From: Glycomyces arizonensis DSM 44726
GTDB taxonomy: Bacteria; Actinomycetota; Actinomycetes; Mycobacteriales; Micromonosporaceae
DNA: 64,000 nt
Assembly (NCBI RefSeq): GCF_000482705.1
Contig: NZ_AXWO01000001.1
Span: 372,001 to 436,000 of the forward strand
Direction of reading: 5' to 3'
Shown here: positions 57,037-64,000 of the stretch, in pieces
How the letters are laid out: each line of letters opens with the position of its first letter
Position numbering within the stretch: position 1 is the stretch's first letter
The notes under the pieces: model-generated
Told to the model about the DNA's origin: nothing
The model's input: the letters and a program-made list of their open reading frames with translations, nothing else
Databases searched by the model: none
Made by a program: the position numbers and the translations under genes

Positions 57037-58212
57037 GTGACCGAATTCGGACCCGAATGGACTCGCCTCCTCCAGGCCGCCAAGCGCGGCGTTGAACAGC
57101 ACCAGCAGCGGATCTCCCTGCGGCGCCCCGACGACGATGAGCGGAAGCTCATCATCGCCGTCACCGGGGCCTACCGGCGCTCGACGACCGGCCTGACCGT
57201 GCTCGAACTGGACGACCTCGCCGAATACCTCGAATTCGCCTACGGGCTCGCGCTGAACGACGCCATCGCACAGGTCACCGGCTCGCCTCCTCGGGACCGC
57301 CACGCCGAACGCGCCGCCCGCGAGCGGCGCCGCCGCATCGTCCTCGAACAGGCCCGCGCCTGCCGCCACCGCGGCGAGCGCTGGTTCGAGCGGTGGGTCG
57401 ACCAGCTCGTCCGGTTCGGTTCGATCGCCCGCATCGCCATCGACGGCAGCGACTTCATCGCCGTCCGCGCCGCGCTCGACGCGCTCCCCGCTCGGGGCGA
57501 ACCGCTGCCCGCGTTCGCCGAACGCGTCCTGGCCGACGCCAAGGCGCTGAACACCGAACGCCACCGCACGCTGCTGCTGGCGGCACTCGCCGCATGGGCC
57601 GGCACCGAGGAGCCGGCCACCGCCGAAGCCGAGCGGAAGCTGCTCGAATGGGCCGGCCTGACCCCCGACGACCTGGACAGCCAGGTATTGGTCCTGAACG
57701 TGCCGGCCGCGGGCGGACCGGTGGGGTCGTGGATGACCGAGGCCGCCGCGCACGGCATCCCCCTGCGGCTCACCCTCCACCAGCTCCGCCTCGCCGAAAT
57801 GTCCGTGAAGGCCGCGAGGATCTTCGTCTGCGAGAACCCCGCCGTGCTGCGCGCCGCCGCCGATGGGCTCGGCGCGTCCGGCGCCCCGCTGGTCTGCGCC
57901 GAAGGCACCGCCTCGGCCGCCGCCCACCGGCTCCTGTCCTCCGCTTCCGATGCGGAGATCCTGTGGCGGAACGACTTCGACTGGGCCGGTGTCCGCCACA
58001 CCGCCGCCGCGCTCGGCCGCTACGCGAACGCCCGGCCGTGGAGGATGTCCACCGCCGACTACCGCGGCGCCCAGGCGGGCATCACGCTGGACGGCCCCCC
58101 GGCCGAGACCCCATGGGACCCCGCGCTCGCCGACGCGATGGCCGGACGCGGCCGGTCCGTCGTGGAGGAATCCCTCCTCACCGATCTGCTGTCCGATCTC
58201 GACACCCGCTGA
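57037..58212 (+). CDS. TIGR02679/JetD-like Toprim protein, orphan
   Basis: A 391-aa protein. The C-terminal part is the DUF2399/JetD Toprim-type nuclease domain: VCENPAVLRAAADGLGASGA with the catalytic Glu, LVCAEGTASAAAHRLLSSAS, ILWRNDFDWAGVRHTAAALG with the DFD pair, and RPWRMSTADYRGA. The N-terminal part fits TIGR02679 (RRPDDDERKLIIAVTGAYRR). In Wadjet type II systems this subunit cuts plasmid DNA extruded by an SMC complex. No SMC, kleisin or KITE genes are in the window. The GTG at 57037 has GAAGGAG. Confidence 0.82.
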   Translation: MTEFGPEWTRLLQAAKRGVEQHQQRISLRRPDDDERKLIIAVTGAYRRSTTGLTVLELDDLAEYLEFAYGLALNDAIAQVTGSPPRDRHAERAARERRRRIVLEQARACRHRGERWFERWVDQLVRFGSIARIAIDGSDFIAVRAALDALPARGEPLPAFAERVLADAKALNTERHRTLLLAALAAWAGTEEPATAEAERKLLEWAGLTPDDLDSQVLVLNVPAAGGPVGSWMTEAAAHGIPLRLTLHQLRLAEMSVKAARIFVCENPAVLRAAADGLGASGAPLVCAEGTASAAAHRLLSSASDAEILWRNDFDWAGVRHTAAALGRYANARPWRMSTADYRGAQAGITLDGPPAETPWDPALADAMAGRGRSVVEESLLTDLLSDLDTR

Positions 58213-58269
58213 AGCCGCCGCGAGGGCGGATACCGACGCGATCGCGAACGGCCTGTCGCGCCATCGCCC

Positions 58270-59239
58270 TCAATGCCGCACGCCCCGGAGTTTTCCTCGA
58301 ATGCGGTCGGACTCGGCCGGTGTCGGCCCTTCGGGAATCGCGAGGGCCCGCTGCCAGGCCTCGCGGGCGGCGTCGAGTTCACCCAGGGCGTGGTAGGCGT
58401 CGCCCAGGTGTTCGGCACTGACGGAGAGCACGTGTCGGCTGGTGAGGAGGGCGAAGTCGTCCAGCACCTCCCGGAAGTACGTGACCGCGGTGCGGTGATC
58501 GCCTTGGCAGTGGTGGATGTAGCCGATGCTGTCCAGCGCCGAGGCCGTATGGAAGCGGTCGCCGATGCTTCGGGAGCCTTCGAGCGCTCGCCGGCAATGC
58601 TCCATGGCCTCCGTGAATCGCCCGAGATGGGCGAAGTACCAGCCGACGCTGTTGCGCGTCATGACCGTGGCCGTCGCGTTGCCGAGCTCCTCGAACCTCC
58701 GCAGCGCCACCTGCCCATGCTCCAATGCCTCGCCGTAGCGTCCCAACCTGCCGCACACCAGTGCCATACTGCGGTGCGCCTGGGCCAGGAGCGCCGGATC
58801 GTCGAGTTCAGCGCTGAGGGCCAGCGCCCGTCCGAGCTCGGCGACGGCGTCTTCTTCCAGTCCCAGATGGAGGCTCATGATCGCGACGTGCCGAAGGAGC
58901 CGGATCTGCCCGATGCTCGCTCCGTCGCGCTCGGCGGCCCGCAGCCCGAGCTTCATGACCTCCAGACCCTCCCGCATACCACCGCCGCGCAGCAGCATGT
59001 TGAACATGAACAGCGCGAGCTTCCAGGTGTGCGAGTCCAGGCCCGCGCGATGAGCCGCGCCCACGCAGGCGAGCATGACCTGCAGCTCAGCGTTCGACCA
59101 TGCGACCGCCCGCTCCTGGTCCTCAAGCGGTTCGGGCCGCACACCGGTGGCGATGGAGCCGAGGTCGATCGGACTGTTGTAGGCACCGACGAGCGTTGCC
59201 GCGTTCCGGGCCGTATAGACGAAGCGGTGGAGCGCTGCA
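58270..59239 (-). pseudogene. C-terminal TPR remnant of an AfsR/SARP-type regulator
   Basis: Up to 59142 an open frame of 290 aa carries six or more TPR units (AHRSMALVCGRLGRYGEALE, TRNSVGWYFAHLGRFTEAME, SALDSIGYIHHCQGDHRTAV). The same frame can be read upstream to 59239 as RALHRFVYTARNAATLVGAY and IDLGSIATGVRPEPLEDQE, the linker after the NB-ARC domain in AfsR-like regulators. A TAA then closes the frame. The DNA-binding, BTAD and NB-ARC parts are missing, so this is a truncated gene. Confidence 0.72.
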
Positions 59240-59248
59240 CGTTACGAA

Positions 59249-59560
59249 TCCTCCATTCGGGAGCTGGACTGGTCGAGAGCCCGATCCGTTCTCATCACCG
59301 GCGCCACCGGCCAGCAGGACGGCGCGGCCACCCGGCACCTGCTCCACCGCGGATGGAAGGTCCGCGCCCTGGTTCGCGACCTCGACGCCCCAGCGGCACG
59401 CGCCCTGGCCGAGGCCGGAGCCGCCCTCGTCCGAGGCGACTTCGACGAACCCGGCACCCTCACCGCCGCCACCGCGGGCGTCCACGGCGTCTTCGCCGTC
59501 CCGCCCGTCGCCTACGACCCGCATGGCCGGAACGAGGAAAAAGACCGCCCGAAGGCGGCC
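59249..59560 (+). pseudogene. N-terminal remnant of an NmrA-type NAD(P)-binding protein
   Basis: One frame reads SVLITGATGQQDGAATRHLL, WKVRALVRDLDAPAARALAE and AGAALVRGDFDEPGTLTAAT, then GVHGVFAVPPVAYDP, the first 90 residues of an NmrA/SDR-a5 protein. There is no start codon upstream, and the frame runs into a terminator at 59543. It abuts the regulator remnant at about 59240, where a rearrangement must have joined them. Confidence 0.68.
59543..59560 (-). terminator. Terminator copy like those of the tRNA-Gln units
   Basis: On the minus strand GGCCGCC-TTCG-GGCGGTC-TTTTTCC, nearly identical to the terminators at 60445 and 60580. CTGG, as at the tRNA 3' end, lies just upstream on the minus strand. 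It may mark the far border of an inserted segment. Confidence 0.7.
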
Positions 59561-59694
59561 TCATGTCGGCTGGCCTTCCGGAAGCGAATACGATCTATAT
59601 TCGCAGGTAATGGCTCTGTACGACCGACTCGGTGCCCATGACTTCCCAGATCAGCCTCCGTGCGAGCAGCCAGGCAAAACACTTGGCTCCCAGC

Positions 59695-60234
59695 ATGGGC
59701 ATGCGAAATGATGGTCAAGTGCAACAGCTGAGACGTGCCTTGGAGGACTACCTCTACGACCTCGACTCCGCGCTTGACCTGCCGATGGAGGCCGCCCATG
59801 CTTTGACTCGCGGGCTCGATTCACGGGCGCTGGCTGAATTGGCGGGGCAGCCACGCGACGCGGCATACGAAGTCCGCGAACTCGTACCGTCGGTCATCGA
59901 AGAGCTGGCGCTCGACCTGGCTCCCCTACCGGAGGCTGTGTTCACTCGAGCTCGCGAAACCGCCAGCGCCTACCTCTCAGGCTCACTTCGATTCCCCCTT
60001 GCCGCCATGCGGTTGACCCAGCTGCTCCTTGACGAGGAGTACCTCAGTTTCGACAACCGACCCGAGGCCGCCTACCCAGAATGCGAGCACCTGTGGCTCC
60101 TCAACGAGTGGCTCGAGGCGGTCAGCCTCGGCTACAGCGACACGTCCGGATACCTGTTCGAGTCGTCGGAAGCCGCCGAGCGATACTTCGGGGGCCTGGC
60201 CAGGGCAATCACAGACGATAACGCAAACCGCTGA
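59695..60234 (+). CDS. Unknown protein of lower GC, between terminator copies
   Basis: A 179-aa mostly helical acidic protein (MGMRNDGQVQQLRRALEDYL, YDLDSALDLPMEAAHALTRG, CEHLWLLNEWLEAVSLGYSD). No family recognised; the size and composition resemble proteins encoded with contact-dependent or anti-phage cargo. Third codon positions are less GC-rich than in neighbours. ATGs at 59632 and 59695 are possible; the inner one begins the conserved-looking helix. Confidence 0.55.
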   Translation: MGMRNDGQVQQLRRALEDYLYDLDSALDLPMEAAHALTRGLDSRALAELAGQPRDAAYEVRELVPSVIEELALDLAPLPEAVFTRARETASAYLSGSLRFPLAAMRLTQLLLDEEYLSFDNRPEAAYPECEHLWLLNEWLEAVSLGYSDTSGYLFESSEAAERYFGGLARAITDDNANR

Positions 60235-60308
60235 CTTCACACATTTGCGACGGGAATACTCAAATCTGCACCGTCCAGGATCGGGATCGGCTGCCCCGAC
60301 AATAAAAG

Positions 60309-60326
60309 GGCCGTCTTAGGACGGCC
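60309..60326 (-). terminator. Terminator of tRNA-like unit 3
   Basis: GGCCGTC-CTAA-GACGGCC-CTTTTATTG on the minus strand. Confidence 0.8.
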
Positions 60327-60335
60327 TTTCACATG

Positions 60336-60605
60336 CTGGAGTACCTGGACTCGAACCAAGAACAACTGAACCACGCGCACGGAGTGCGCCCAACGGCACA
60401 GCAGCCGTGTTGCCCCCGCACGGCACCCACCACGCAAACAAAAAGGCCGCCCGAAGGCGGCCTCGCTTTGCTGGAGTACCTGGACTCGAACCAAGAACAA
60501 CTGAACCACGCGCACGGAGTGCGCCCAACGGCACAGCAGCCGTGTTGCCCCCGCACGGCACCCACCACGCAAACGAAAAGGCCGCCCGAAGGCGGCCTCG
60601 CTTTG
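60336..60605 (-). repeat. Two 135-bp tandem tRNA-Gln-like units with terminators
   Basis: Units at 60336-60470 and 60471-60605 are almost identical and in register with the true tRNA (60606). Each keeps the tRNA 3' half (GGTTCAGTTGTTCTTGGTTC, T arm, acceptor TACTCCA plus G). In place of the anticodon loop is a longer insert that contains the hairpin GCGCAC-TCC-GTGCGC. The 5' half keeps GGCAACACGGCTG but cannot pair with the acceptor 3' strand. Terminators GGCCGCC-TTCG-GGCGGCC-TTTT lie at 60445-60462 and 60580-60597. Confidence 0.85.
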
Positions 60606-60677
60606 CTGGGGTACCTGGACTCGAACCAAGAACAACTGAACCAGAATCAGCCGTGTTGCCAATTACACCATACCCCA
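60606..60677 (-). tRNA. tRNA-Gln (anticodon CUG)
   Basis: A 72-nt cloverleaf: acceptor TGGGGTA/TACCCCA, anticodon stem GCTGA/TCAGT with loop TTCTGGT (anticodon CTG), T arm CTTGG-TTCGAGT-CCAGG. CCA is not encoded. It is followed by an intrinsic terminator (60580-60597) and two 135-bp derivative units. Confidence 0.95.
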
Positions 60678-60776
60678 ATGGTGTTCGAGCGCTCCGAAGT
60701 TCATCGCGCCGACGCGGAACAACTGTACCGGACCCGTTTGCGCGCGCGCAAACGGGTTCCCGTGACGGAGATTACT

Positions 60777-61364
60777 TCAGGCGGGTTGCGGCGCGCGCAC
60801 CGCGTTCGTTCGTTCTCGCAGGTAGTGGACGAGGAGGACCGCGAAGGCGGCGAGGATGAAGGCGTCGGCCAGGTGGGCGATCGACTCGGTGCGGGTGATG
60901 CGGCTGAGCGGGAAGGCCGCGCCGCTGGCGAACAGCAGAGCCCCGAGCCAGAGGGGGGCGAGCCTGGACCAGGCCAGGGCGATGCCGAGGGCGACCAGGC
61001 TGATCGGCATCATCGAGCCCGGCAGCCACAGCACGATCGTCGAGGCGGTCGGGTAGGCCTCCGCGGCGGCGAGGGACTCGGCGCCGGAGACCTCGAAGAT
61101 GCCCTCGAAGAACGCCTGGAGGCCGAAGGCGACGCCGCCGATGCAGCCGACCAGGGCCAGGACGAGGCCGACGGCGCCGGTCAGCGGCTTGACCTCGGCG
61201 ATCCGCTCCCAGACGCCGATCAGGCCGTATATCCACAGCGTGTTGGCGATCATGATGACGACGCCGGCGGTGACCCCGTAGCGCTCGCCGTCCCACAGGA
61301 AGGTCGAGACCGCCATCAGGAGCGGGCCGGCGATGAGTGAAGTGAAACGCATGTATCTGATCAT
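60777..61364 (-). CDS. Membrane protein under PadR control
   Basis: A 195-aa protein with about six helices (TGAVGLVLALVGCIGGVAFG and others). It resembles DUF4386-type membrane proteins by size and hydrophobic pattern, without a decisive motif. It starts at the ATG at 61364, which lies inside the operator region. It is divergent from padR. Confidence 0.7.
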   Translation of the reverse strand: MIRYMRFTSLIAGPLLMAVSTFLWDGERYGVTAGVVIMIANTLWIYGLIGVWERIAEVKPLTGAVGLVLALVGCIGGVAFGLQAFFEGIFEVSGAESLAAAEAYPTASTIVLWLPGSMMPISLVALGIALAWSRLAPLWLGALLFASGAAFPLSRITRTESIAHLADAFILAAFAVLLVHYLRERTNAVRAPQPA

Positions 61365-61394
61365 GTAGACAGGTTACATGTAGTTGTTCTACAT
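61362..61394. promoter_or_regulatory. PadR operator candidate
   Basis: Two overlapping inverted repeats: CATGTA...TTACATG (61362-61380) and ATGTAG-TTGTT-CTACAT (61378-61394). ATGT-N8-11-ACAT is a known pattern for PadR sites. Confidence 0.7.
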
Positions 61395-61431
61395 AACAAG
61401 CCCGCCTATCTATGACGTACGCTGGTATGCC

Positions 61432-61749
61432 ATGGACGCAGACGGCATTCACGGCCAACTCGACACGCTCATCCTCGCCACACTCCGGCGCGGCGAGGCC
61501 CACGGCTACGCCATCATCGGGGCGCTTCGTGAGCGCAGCGGCGAGCAGCTCGACCTCCCCAGCGGCACCGTCTACCCGGCCCTGCGCCGCCTCGAGCGGG
61601 CCGGGCACGTCGCCGGCAAGTGGACGCAGGCCGGGGGGCGCCGCCGCCGCGTCTACGAGCTCACCGAGCAGGGCCGCAGCGCGCTCGAGAAGGGCCGCGA
61701 GGACTGGCTCGCGCTCCGCCGGGTCATGACGGCGGTCCTGGACGCATGA
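61432..61749 (+). CDS. PadR-family regulator
   Basis: A 105-aa winged helix: MDADGIHGQLDTLILATLRR, GEAHGYAIIGALRER, LPSGTVYPALRRLERAGHVA, RRRVYELTEQGRSAL. The ATG at 61432 fits the PadR start. The stop overlaps the next ATG (ATGA), so it is co-expressed with the following membrane protein. Confidence 0.9.
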   Translation: MDADGIHGQLDTLILATLRRGEAHGYAIIGALRERSGEQLDLPSGTVYPALRRLERAGHVAGKWTQAGGRRRRVYELTEQGRSALEKGREDWLALRRVMTAVLDA

Positions 61750-62348
61750 GCTACCTCGAGGAGGTGGCCGCGCCGCTGCGCGGTCCCCGGCGGCTGCGCG
61801 AGGACATGCTCGCCGAGCTCGGCGACGGCTTCGAAGAGGCCGTGGCCGACGGCGTCGAGCACGGCCTCAGCCGCGAGCAGGCCGTCGAGCGGGCGTCGGC
61901 CGACTTCGGCTCCCCCGACATCGTCGCCGCGGCGATGCAGCGGGAGCTGGAGACCGCCCAGGCCCGCCGCACGGCCTGGACGCTGGTGGTCGCACTCCCG
62001 GCCATGACGATCCTGTGGGATCTCCTCGGCGGCGACGGCGACCCCGGCCTCGCCGTCACGGTGCTCGCGCGCCTGACCGACGCGGCCTCCGCCGCCGCGT
62101 TCACCGCCGCCGCCCTCGTCCTGACCGGCCGCCTGGAACGCCGGGCCGCCTCGGCGTGCGGCGCGCTCGGCTTCTGCGCCATAGGCGTCGCCCTCGGCTG
62201 CTCGGCCGCCATCGCCGCCCTCGCCGAGCCGTCCGACACCCCGTCCGCACTGCCGTTCCTGGTGCTCGCCTCGGCGGCCGGGACGGTGTGGGTGTCCGCC
62301 TCGGCCCTGCGGGCGCTGCTCGTCGGTGCGGTCAGGCGCCGGACTTAG
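61746..62348 (+). CDS. Membrane protein with permease-prefix-like domain
   Basis: A 200-aa protein. Residues 1-60 form a helical domain seen before membrane segments in PadR-linked proteins (PRRLREDMLAELGDGFEEAV, LSREQAVERASADFGSPDIV). They are followed by four hydrophobic helices. The overlap with padR suggests a regulator/sensor pair. Function unknown. Confidence 0.75.
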   Translation: MSYLEEVAAPLRGPRRLREDMLAELGDGFEEAVADGVEHGLSREQAVERASADFGSPDIVAAAMQRELETAQARRTAWTLVVALPAMTILWDLLGGDGDPGLAVTVLARLTDAASAAAFTAAALVLTGRLERRAASACGALGFCAIGVALGCSAAIAALAEPSDTPSALPFLVLASAAGTVWVSASALRALLVGAVRRRT

Positions 62349-62387
62349 AATGCGTAGGTCATTCCCCGAGTCAGGTGAGGCGGTTCC

Positions 62388-63203
62388 ATGCCCTCCGAAG
62401 ACGACACTCCGCGCGAACACCGGCGCCTGGGCGAGGATCCGCCGCCGGGCGCCCCCGACATGTTCGCCCCCGAGCCGCAGTTCGCCCCGCCCCCACCCCC
62501 GCGCCGGAAGCCGCGGCGGTCTCGCCGCACCACGCTGGCCGTGACGATCGGCCTCCTCGCCGCCCTCGTGCTCGGCGGCGGCACCACCGCGTTCGTGCTC
62601 CTCGGCGACGAGCCGGAGGCCCCCGGCTTCACTCCGGTCGGCACCGACCTCACCGAGGACCTCGGGCCGTTCGACCCCGACCAGGCCGATTACCACCCGT
62701 TCACCCTCGAGCAGGACGCCTGGCTCCCCACCCCGCAGGGACAGCACTGGTCGCTCCAGGACACGGGCGACACCAGCGCCACCTTCGACAAGGACGCCGC
62801 CGAGGACACGGTCATCCTCATCTGCGGCGACATCCGCGACCGCCTCGGGAGCTACCCGACGGGCTTCACCGACCACGAGGCCTGGTTCGCCGCCGAGGAG
62901 TCCCGCGACCACGAGCGCCGCGGCGACGGCGACGAGTACGCCATCACCGCCGGGCCCGAGTACAGCGACTACATCATCGACGGCCGCCAGGCCTTCCTCG
63001 TCGAGATCCAGTACCACTGGACGCAGTGGGACGACCCCGAGGCGGGCCCGACCGCGGTCGACTACACCCGCGCCCAGGCCTACCTCTACATCGACCGCGG
63101 CGCCCGGGCGCCCGCCCGCTGCACCGTCACCGCCCACCACGGCGCCACCGACGGCTACGACGAGGCCGTGGACGCGCTGCTCGGCGTCCGGCTCGAAGAC
63201 TGA
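62388..63203 (+). CDS. Single-pass membrane protein, unknown function
   Basis: A 271-aa protein. It has a Pro-rich cytoplasmic start (PPPRRKPRRSRRTTLAV), then a membrane helix (VTIGLLAALVLGGGTTAFVL), then an acidic outer domain (FDKDAAEDTVILICGDIRDR, YIIDGRQAFLVEIQYHW). It resembles the architecture of the protein at 17166, but without sequence identity that I can see. Confidence 0.7.
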   Translation: MPSEDDTPREHRRLGEDPPPGAPDMFAPEPQFAPPPPPRRKPRRSRRTTLAVTIGLLAALVLGGGTTAFVLLGDEPEAPGFTPVGTDLTEDLGPFDPDQADYHPFTLEQDAWLPTPQGQHWSLQDTGDTSATFDKDAAEDTVILICGDIRDRLGSYPTGFTDHEAWFAAEESRDHERRGDGDEYAITAGPEYSDYIIDGRQAFLVEIQYHWTQWDDPEAGPTAVDYTRAQAYLYIDRGARAPARCTVTAHHGATDGYDEAVDALLGVRLED

Positions 63204-63221
63204 AAACGGCGCGTAGCGGAG

Positions 63222-63249
63222 GCAACCTTCCTCGATTCGGCCGCGTATT
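63222..63249 (+). promoter_or_regulatory. ECF-type promoter upstream of the sigma gene
   Basis: GCAACC (63222-63227), a 16-base spacer, and CGTATT (63244-63249). The GCAACC-N16-CGT arrangement is typical for actinobacterial ECF sigma factors that activate their own gene. Confidence 0.6.
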
Positions 63250-63306
63250 AAGCGCGACGGGTCTTTTCGCTCTACCGGCCCGCCCCCTCGACGTGAGAGA
63301 AGCCCC

Positions 63307-63825
63307 GTGGACCGTGAACAGCATGAGGCCGAGTTCCGCACTTTCGCCGCCGCCCAGCGCGACAGCCTCCACAAATACGCGTACCTGCTGTGCGGGGACT
63401 GGTACGAGGCCGACGACATCGTCCAGAAGTCGCTGACGAAGCTGTTCGCGGCCTGGCGGCGGATCGAGCCCGGCGGCGCCGCCGCGTACACGCGCAGGAT
63501 CGTCACCAACACCTACTTCTCGCACCTGCGCCGCGAGTGGGTGCGCCGGGAGCGGGCGACCACCGAGCTGCCCGAGCCCGTGGCCCACGGCAGCCCGCAG
63601 GAGGCGGTCGACACCAGGATGGAGATCCTCACCGCGCTGGAGCGCCTGCCGCCGAGGCAGCGCGCCACCGTCGTCCTGCGGTACTGCGAGCAGTTGACGC
63701 TCGAGGAGACCGCCGACGCCATGCGGTGCTCGATCGGGACGGTGAAGAGCCAGTCCTCCAAGGCCATACAGGCGCTGCGCAGGCTGCTTCCCGCGACGCC
63801 GCAACCCGAGTACCACGGAAGGTGA
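63307..63825 (+). CDS. SigE-family ECF RNA polymerase sigma factor
   Basis: A 172-aa sigma factor. Region 2 is DSLHKYAYLLCGDWYEADDI, VQKSLTKLFAAW and RRIVTNTYFSHLRREW. Region 4 is ALERLPPRQRATVVLRYCEQ, LTLEETADAMRCSIGTVKSQ. It belongs to the SigE group that is usually encoded with a membrane anti-sigma-like protein, which begins next. Start GTG at 63307. Confidence 0.93.
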   Translation: MDREQHEAEFRTFAAAQRDSLHKYAYLLCGDWYEADDIVQKSLTKLFAAWRRIEPGGAAAYTRRIVTNTYFSHLRREWVRRERATTELPEPVAHGSPQEAVDTRMEILTALERLPPRQRATVVLRYCEQLTLEETADAMRCSIGTVKSQSSKAIQALRRLLPATPQPEYHGR

Positions 63826-63832
63826 GACCGCC

Positions 63833-64000
63833 ATGCACGACGATTCGCACATCGTCGAGTCGCTCCGCAACGCCCGACCCGAGCTCGTGCCACCGGTCGA
63901 GTTCGACGTCGACCGGATCATGGCGGACGGCCGCCGCCTGCGCCGCCGCAATCGGCTCGCGCTCGGCGGCGCCTCCGCGGCGGGCGTGGTCGCCGCGGTG
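63833..64000 (+). CDS. Anti-sigma-like membrane protein, N-terminal part (cut by the right edge)
   Basis: The first 56 codons are MHDDSHIVESLRNARPELVP, FDVDRIMADGRRLRRRNRLA, then the start of a membrane helix (ALGGASAAGVVAAV). The position 7 bases after the sigma gene and the topology fit the usual sigma-associated partner. GGAAGG is upstream. Confidence 0.75.
   Translation, partial: MHDDSHIVESLRNARPELVPPVEFDVDRIMADGRRLRRRNRLALGGASAAGVVAAV

Noticed and set aside
60336-60605. Two further functional tRNA-Gln genes
   Set aside because: The 5' half cannot form the acceptor stem with the 3' half, and the anticodon loop is replaced by a longer insert.
60316-60678. Repetitive open frames across the tRNA locus
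   Set aside because: They are translations of tRNA and terminator sequence repeated every 135 bases (a multiple of three), not genes.

Overview
This window is chromosomal DNA from a high-GC Gram-positive actinomycete. The evidence is very GC-rich coding with GTG and some TTG starts. Actinomycete marker genes are also present: a HU protein with a long Lys/Ala tail, an IclR regulator next to leuCD, a SigE-family sigma factor, a fused Nudix/phosphatase-like protein, an alditol oxidase, and remnants of an AfsR-type regulator. I cannot name the genus from sequence alone.

Layout, left to right. (1) The 5' end of glmU at the left edge, then a xylose-type sugar ABC transporter operon with its ROK regulator (0.3-4.5 kb). 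(2) A YefM-YoeB toxin-antitoxin pair, tRNA-Gln(UUG), two paralogous membrane proteins and a LemA protein, then glmM, rpsI and rplM (4.6-10.6 kb, mostly minus strand). (3) A six-gene thiamine operon, thiE-thiO-thiS-thiG-thiD-thiC, behind a TPP riboswitch (11-16.3 kb). It is followed by a methyltransferase, a membrane-anchored protein, a decayed thiE fragment, and an IS1341-type TnpB element lying in the remains of a secreted protein gene. (4) An SDR enzyme, then truA, rplQ, rpoA, rpsK, rpsM, rpmJ, infA and a separate rpsD (20-26 kb). (5) ddl-gpsA-plsC, small proteins, a Nudix protein, alditol oxidase, HU, leuD-leuC and an NdgR-like regulator (26-36.7 kb). (6) An XRE/DUF6036 toxin-antitoxin-like pair, then a histidine-utilisation cluster hutU-M20 hydrolase-hutF-hutI-hutH (36.8-45.5 kb). 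(7) A tyrosine/homogentisate cluster: hppD with a divergent Lrp regulator, fahA with an unknown partner gene, and hmgA (45.7-51.4 kb). (8) An accessory stretch with MarR/MFS, DUF981, a PfpI protein, a second MarR, an orphan JetD-like (TIGR02679) protein, broken regulator and NmrA genes, and a tandem tRNA-Gln locus (51.4-60.7 kb). (9) A PadR locus and the start of a SigE-type sigma factor/anti-sigma unit (60.8-64 kb).

The thi, hut and homogentisate clusters each encode most of one pathway: HMP-P and thiazole-P synthesis and coupling, His to Glu, and Tyr to fumarate plus acetoacetate. The reductive or isomerising step usually seen in the last one, maleylacetoacetate isomerase, is absent by homology.

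The most unusual content is repetitive. Five intergenic AT-rich arrays are built on a 7-bp period with TATA in each unit, in a GC-rich genome, and each sits beside a gene 3' end. A second repeat, a 32-bp palindromic unit with core GCTTGCGAGC, forms arrays upstream of hmgA and infA. Similar single copies appear inside the reading frames of thiE, thiS and hppD. A third is a 135-bp tandem duplication made of a tRNA-Gln 3' half plus terminator. A 28-bp tandem repeat also overlaps the 3' end of rpsD.
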